DNA of 5,167 bases, from NCBI GenBank assembly GCA_016781635.1, contig JADDPY010000589.1, forward strand, positions 6,983-12,149, given 5' to 3'. The notes beneath the pieces were generated by a model. The model searched no databases and was not told where the DNA came from. It worked only from the letters and a program-made list of their open reading frames with translations. The stretch is from Rubrobacter sp. (GTDB lineage Bacteria; Actinomycetota; Rubrobacteria; Rubrobacterales; Rubrobacteraceae). Positions 4,395 to 5,167 of the stretch are shown one piece after another; the stretch's first letter is position 1, and each line of letters opens with the position of its first letter. The position numbers were made by a program, and so were the translations under genes.

Positions 4395-4952
4395 ATGAAG
4401 CGGCTCGTCCTGGTCCTATTCGTGGTGTTGACCGTCGCCGGCTTCTACAGGTTCTACGGGAGCGAGGCGACCGCGACCGGTAACCTCACGCTCCCCGGGC
4501 CCGCCCCGAACGTCGGCGAGGTGGCAGAGACCTTCGAGGCGCGTCGCCAGGACGGCGGTAGCTTCGAGCTCTCCGACAAGGGCGTATACGTGCTCACGTT
4601 CTGGAGCGTATTCAACAGGGATTCGATAGCGGCACGCCCGGAACTCGCCGAGCTGGCCCGCGAGTACGGGGACGAAGGGGTCTCCTTCGCCGCCGTCTAC
4701 ATAGGCGGCGCTCCCAGGGATTCAAACGACGTCCCGTACGCGGTGCTCCTCGACGGCCAGGGGGAACTGACCTCCCTGTACAACGTAACGAAGGTACCGA
4801 GGTCGTTCCTGATCGAGGACGGCGAGATCAAGCTCGTCCAAAATGGCTTTATCCCGGGGAACGAGGAGAAGCTGAAAGACGAACTCGCCCGGGTCCTCGA
4901 AGAGAGGTCCAAGGAAGATTCTGCAATCGAAAACAAGAAGAGGAGAGCATGA
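4395..4952 (+). CDS. Membrane-anchored thioredoxin-fold protein lacking all cysteines
   Basis: This 185-residue protein looks like a TlpA/ResA-type redoxin. K2 and R3 precede a hydrophobic segment at about 4-17, a signal anchor or signal peptide, so the rest should be outside the membrane. The thioredoxin-like body starts near 37: APNVGEVAETFEA, GVYVLTFWSVF (63-73), RPELAELAREYG, VSFAAVYIGG, then the cis-proline P135 in TKVPRSFLIEDGEI, and a charged C-terminal helix. Where relatives have WCxxC, this protein has F73-N-R-D-S77, and no cysteine occurs anywhere. It cannot do thiol-disulfide exchange, so a binding or structural role is more likely. Start ATG 4395 is preferred over an upstream TTG at 4365 because it puts the positive residues directly before the hydrophobic segment; its ribosome binding site (AGGG) is weak. 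Its last four bases overlap the next gene. The fold is well supported; the function is unknown. Confidence 0.85.
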   Translation: MKRLVLVLFVVLTVAGFYRFYGSEATATGNLTLPGPAPNVGEVAETFEARRQDGGSFELSDKGVYVLTFWSVFNRDSIAARPELAELAREYGDEGVSFAAVYIGGAPRDSNDVPYAVLLDGQGELTSLYNVTKVPRSFLIEDGEIKLVQNGFIPGNEEKLKDELARVLEERSKEDSAIENKKRRA

Positions 4953-5062
4953 TCAAAGAGAATCTGGTGCGTATTCTGGGAGTATTGGTCTTTCTGGGGA
5001 CGATAGCCATAACCGTAGCCGCGCTTATCTACGAGCTCTCGGGGGGCCACACCCCCACTTGA
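4949..5062 (+). CDS. 37-residue single-span membrane protein, function unknown
   Basis: Starting MIKENLVRIL and ending GGHTPT, this small reading frame has one hydrophobic segment at about residues 9-27, preceded by K3 and R8, so the N-terminus is expected inside the cell. It overlaps the redoxin-like gene as ATGA, the ATG at 4949 and the TGA of the upstream gene at 4950-4952. AGGAG lies 4-5 nt before the ATG, at 4940-4944. That overlap plus a good ribosome binding site argues for real, coupled translation. The protein is too short for family assignment by eye. A partner or anchor for the upstream redoxin-like protein is a guess from the coupling alone. Confidence 0.72.
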   Translation: MIKENLVRILGVLVFLGTIAITVAALIYELSGGHTPT

Positions 5063-5167
5063 GGCGATAGCCCGACCGCGCCGCTCGCTGCTTCAGCCCG
5101 TCGGTTTCTCGCCCCCGCGCACGCTCGGAAGTTTCGCAGAGGCGCCAATGCGGTGTGAATTCGTCTC
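5063..5167. other. Unassigned right edge, possible start of another gene
   Basis: No complete gene is seen. CCGAC at about 5072-5076 and GTCGG at about 5099-5103 could pair around a small inner hairpin (GCTG-CTT-CAGC), followed by TTTCTC, a weak terminator candidate for the upstream pair. An ATG at 5148 with AGAGG about 7 nt upstream opens a frame MRCEFV that stays open to the edge. With only six codons visible it cannot be called a gene. Confidence 0.25.

Noticed and set aside
4697..5050. 117-codon minus-strand frame across the redoxin end and the small membrane protein.
   Set aside because: It is antisense to the redoxin-like gene, has a Ser-rich low-complexity stretch and shows no family motif.
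1..5167. CRISPR arrays, tRNA or rRNA genes, insertion sequences and phage attachment sites.
   Set aside because: No regularly spaced repeats, cloverleaf-like sequence, ribosomal RNA stretch, transposase frame or terminal inverted repeats were seen on either strand.

Overview
The window is high-GC bacterial DNA, mostly coding on the minus strand. The CwlM-type amidase next to trxA, the high-GC codon use and the protein styles point to an Actinomycetota genome, possibly a Rubrobacter-like lineage. That placement is inference from gene content and protein style, not from a marker gene.

Layout, left to right. (1) 1-979, minus: 326 residues of a cytoplasmic CwlM-like N-acetylmuramoyl-L-alanine amidase, cut by the window edge. 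(2) 980-1160: two GC-rich hairpins between groES and cwlM; the one nearer cwlM is followed by a short T run and is the likely groES terminator. (3) 1161-1451, minus: groES, with no groEL beside it. (4) 1452-1615: groES leader with a stable hairpin and a clear promoter (TTGCTT-N17-TACAAT) overlapped by a 17-bp palindrome. (5) 1616-1927, minus: thioredoxin trxA with a CVPC active site and its own extended -10 promoter. (6) 2007-2966, minus: a PfkB / 1-phosphofructokinase-family sugar kinase with several substrate-side residues changed. (7) 3007-4212, minus: a secreted, membrane-anchored D-Ala-D-Ala carboxypeptidase (peptidase S11), 40 nt upstream of the kinase. (8) 4213-4394: a divergent promoter region with a 38-bp near-perfect inverted repeat. 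(9) 4395-4952, plus: a membrane-anchored thioredoxin-fold protein with no cysteine at all. (10) 4949-5062, plus: a 37-residue single-span membrane protein overlapping the previous gene by four bases. (11) 5063-5167: no firm gene.

The genes share an envelope and protein-quality theme: peptidoglycan trimming (S11 carboxypeptidase), a CwlM homologue that may sense or cut peptidoglycan, thiol redox (TrxA), chaperonin cofactor (GroES), and an extracytoplasmic redoxin-like protein. The least ordinary parts are the cysteine-less redoxin with its translationally coupled 37-residue membrane partner and palindromic promoter, the groES promoter with a palindrome that is neither CIRCE nor HAIR, and a CwlM homologue that keeps the zinc site its mycobacterial relative has lost.
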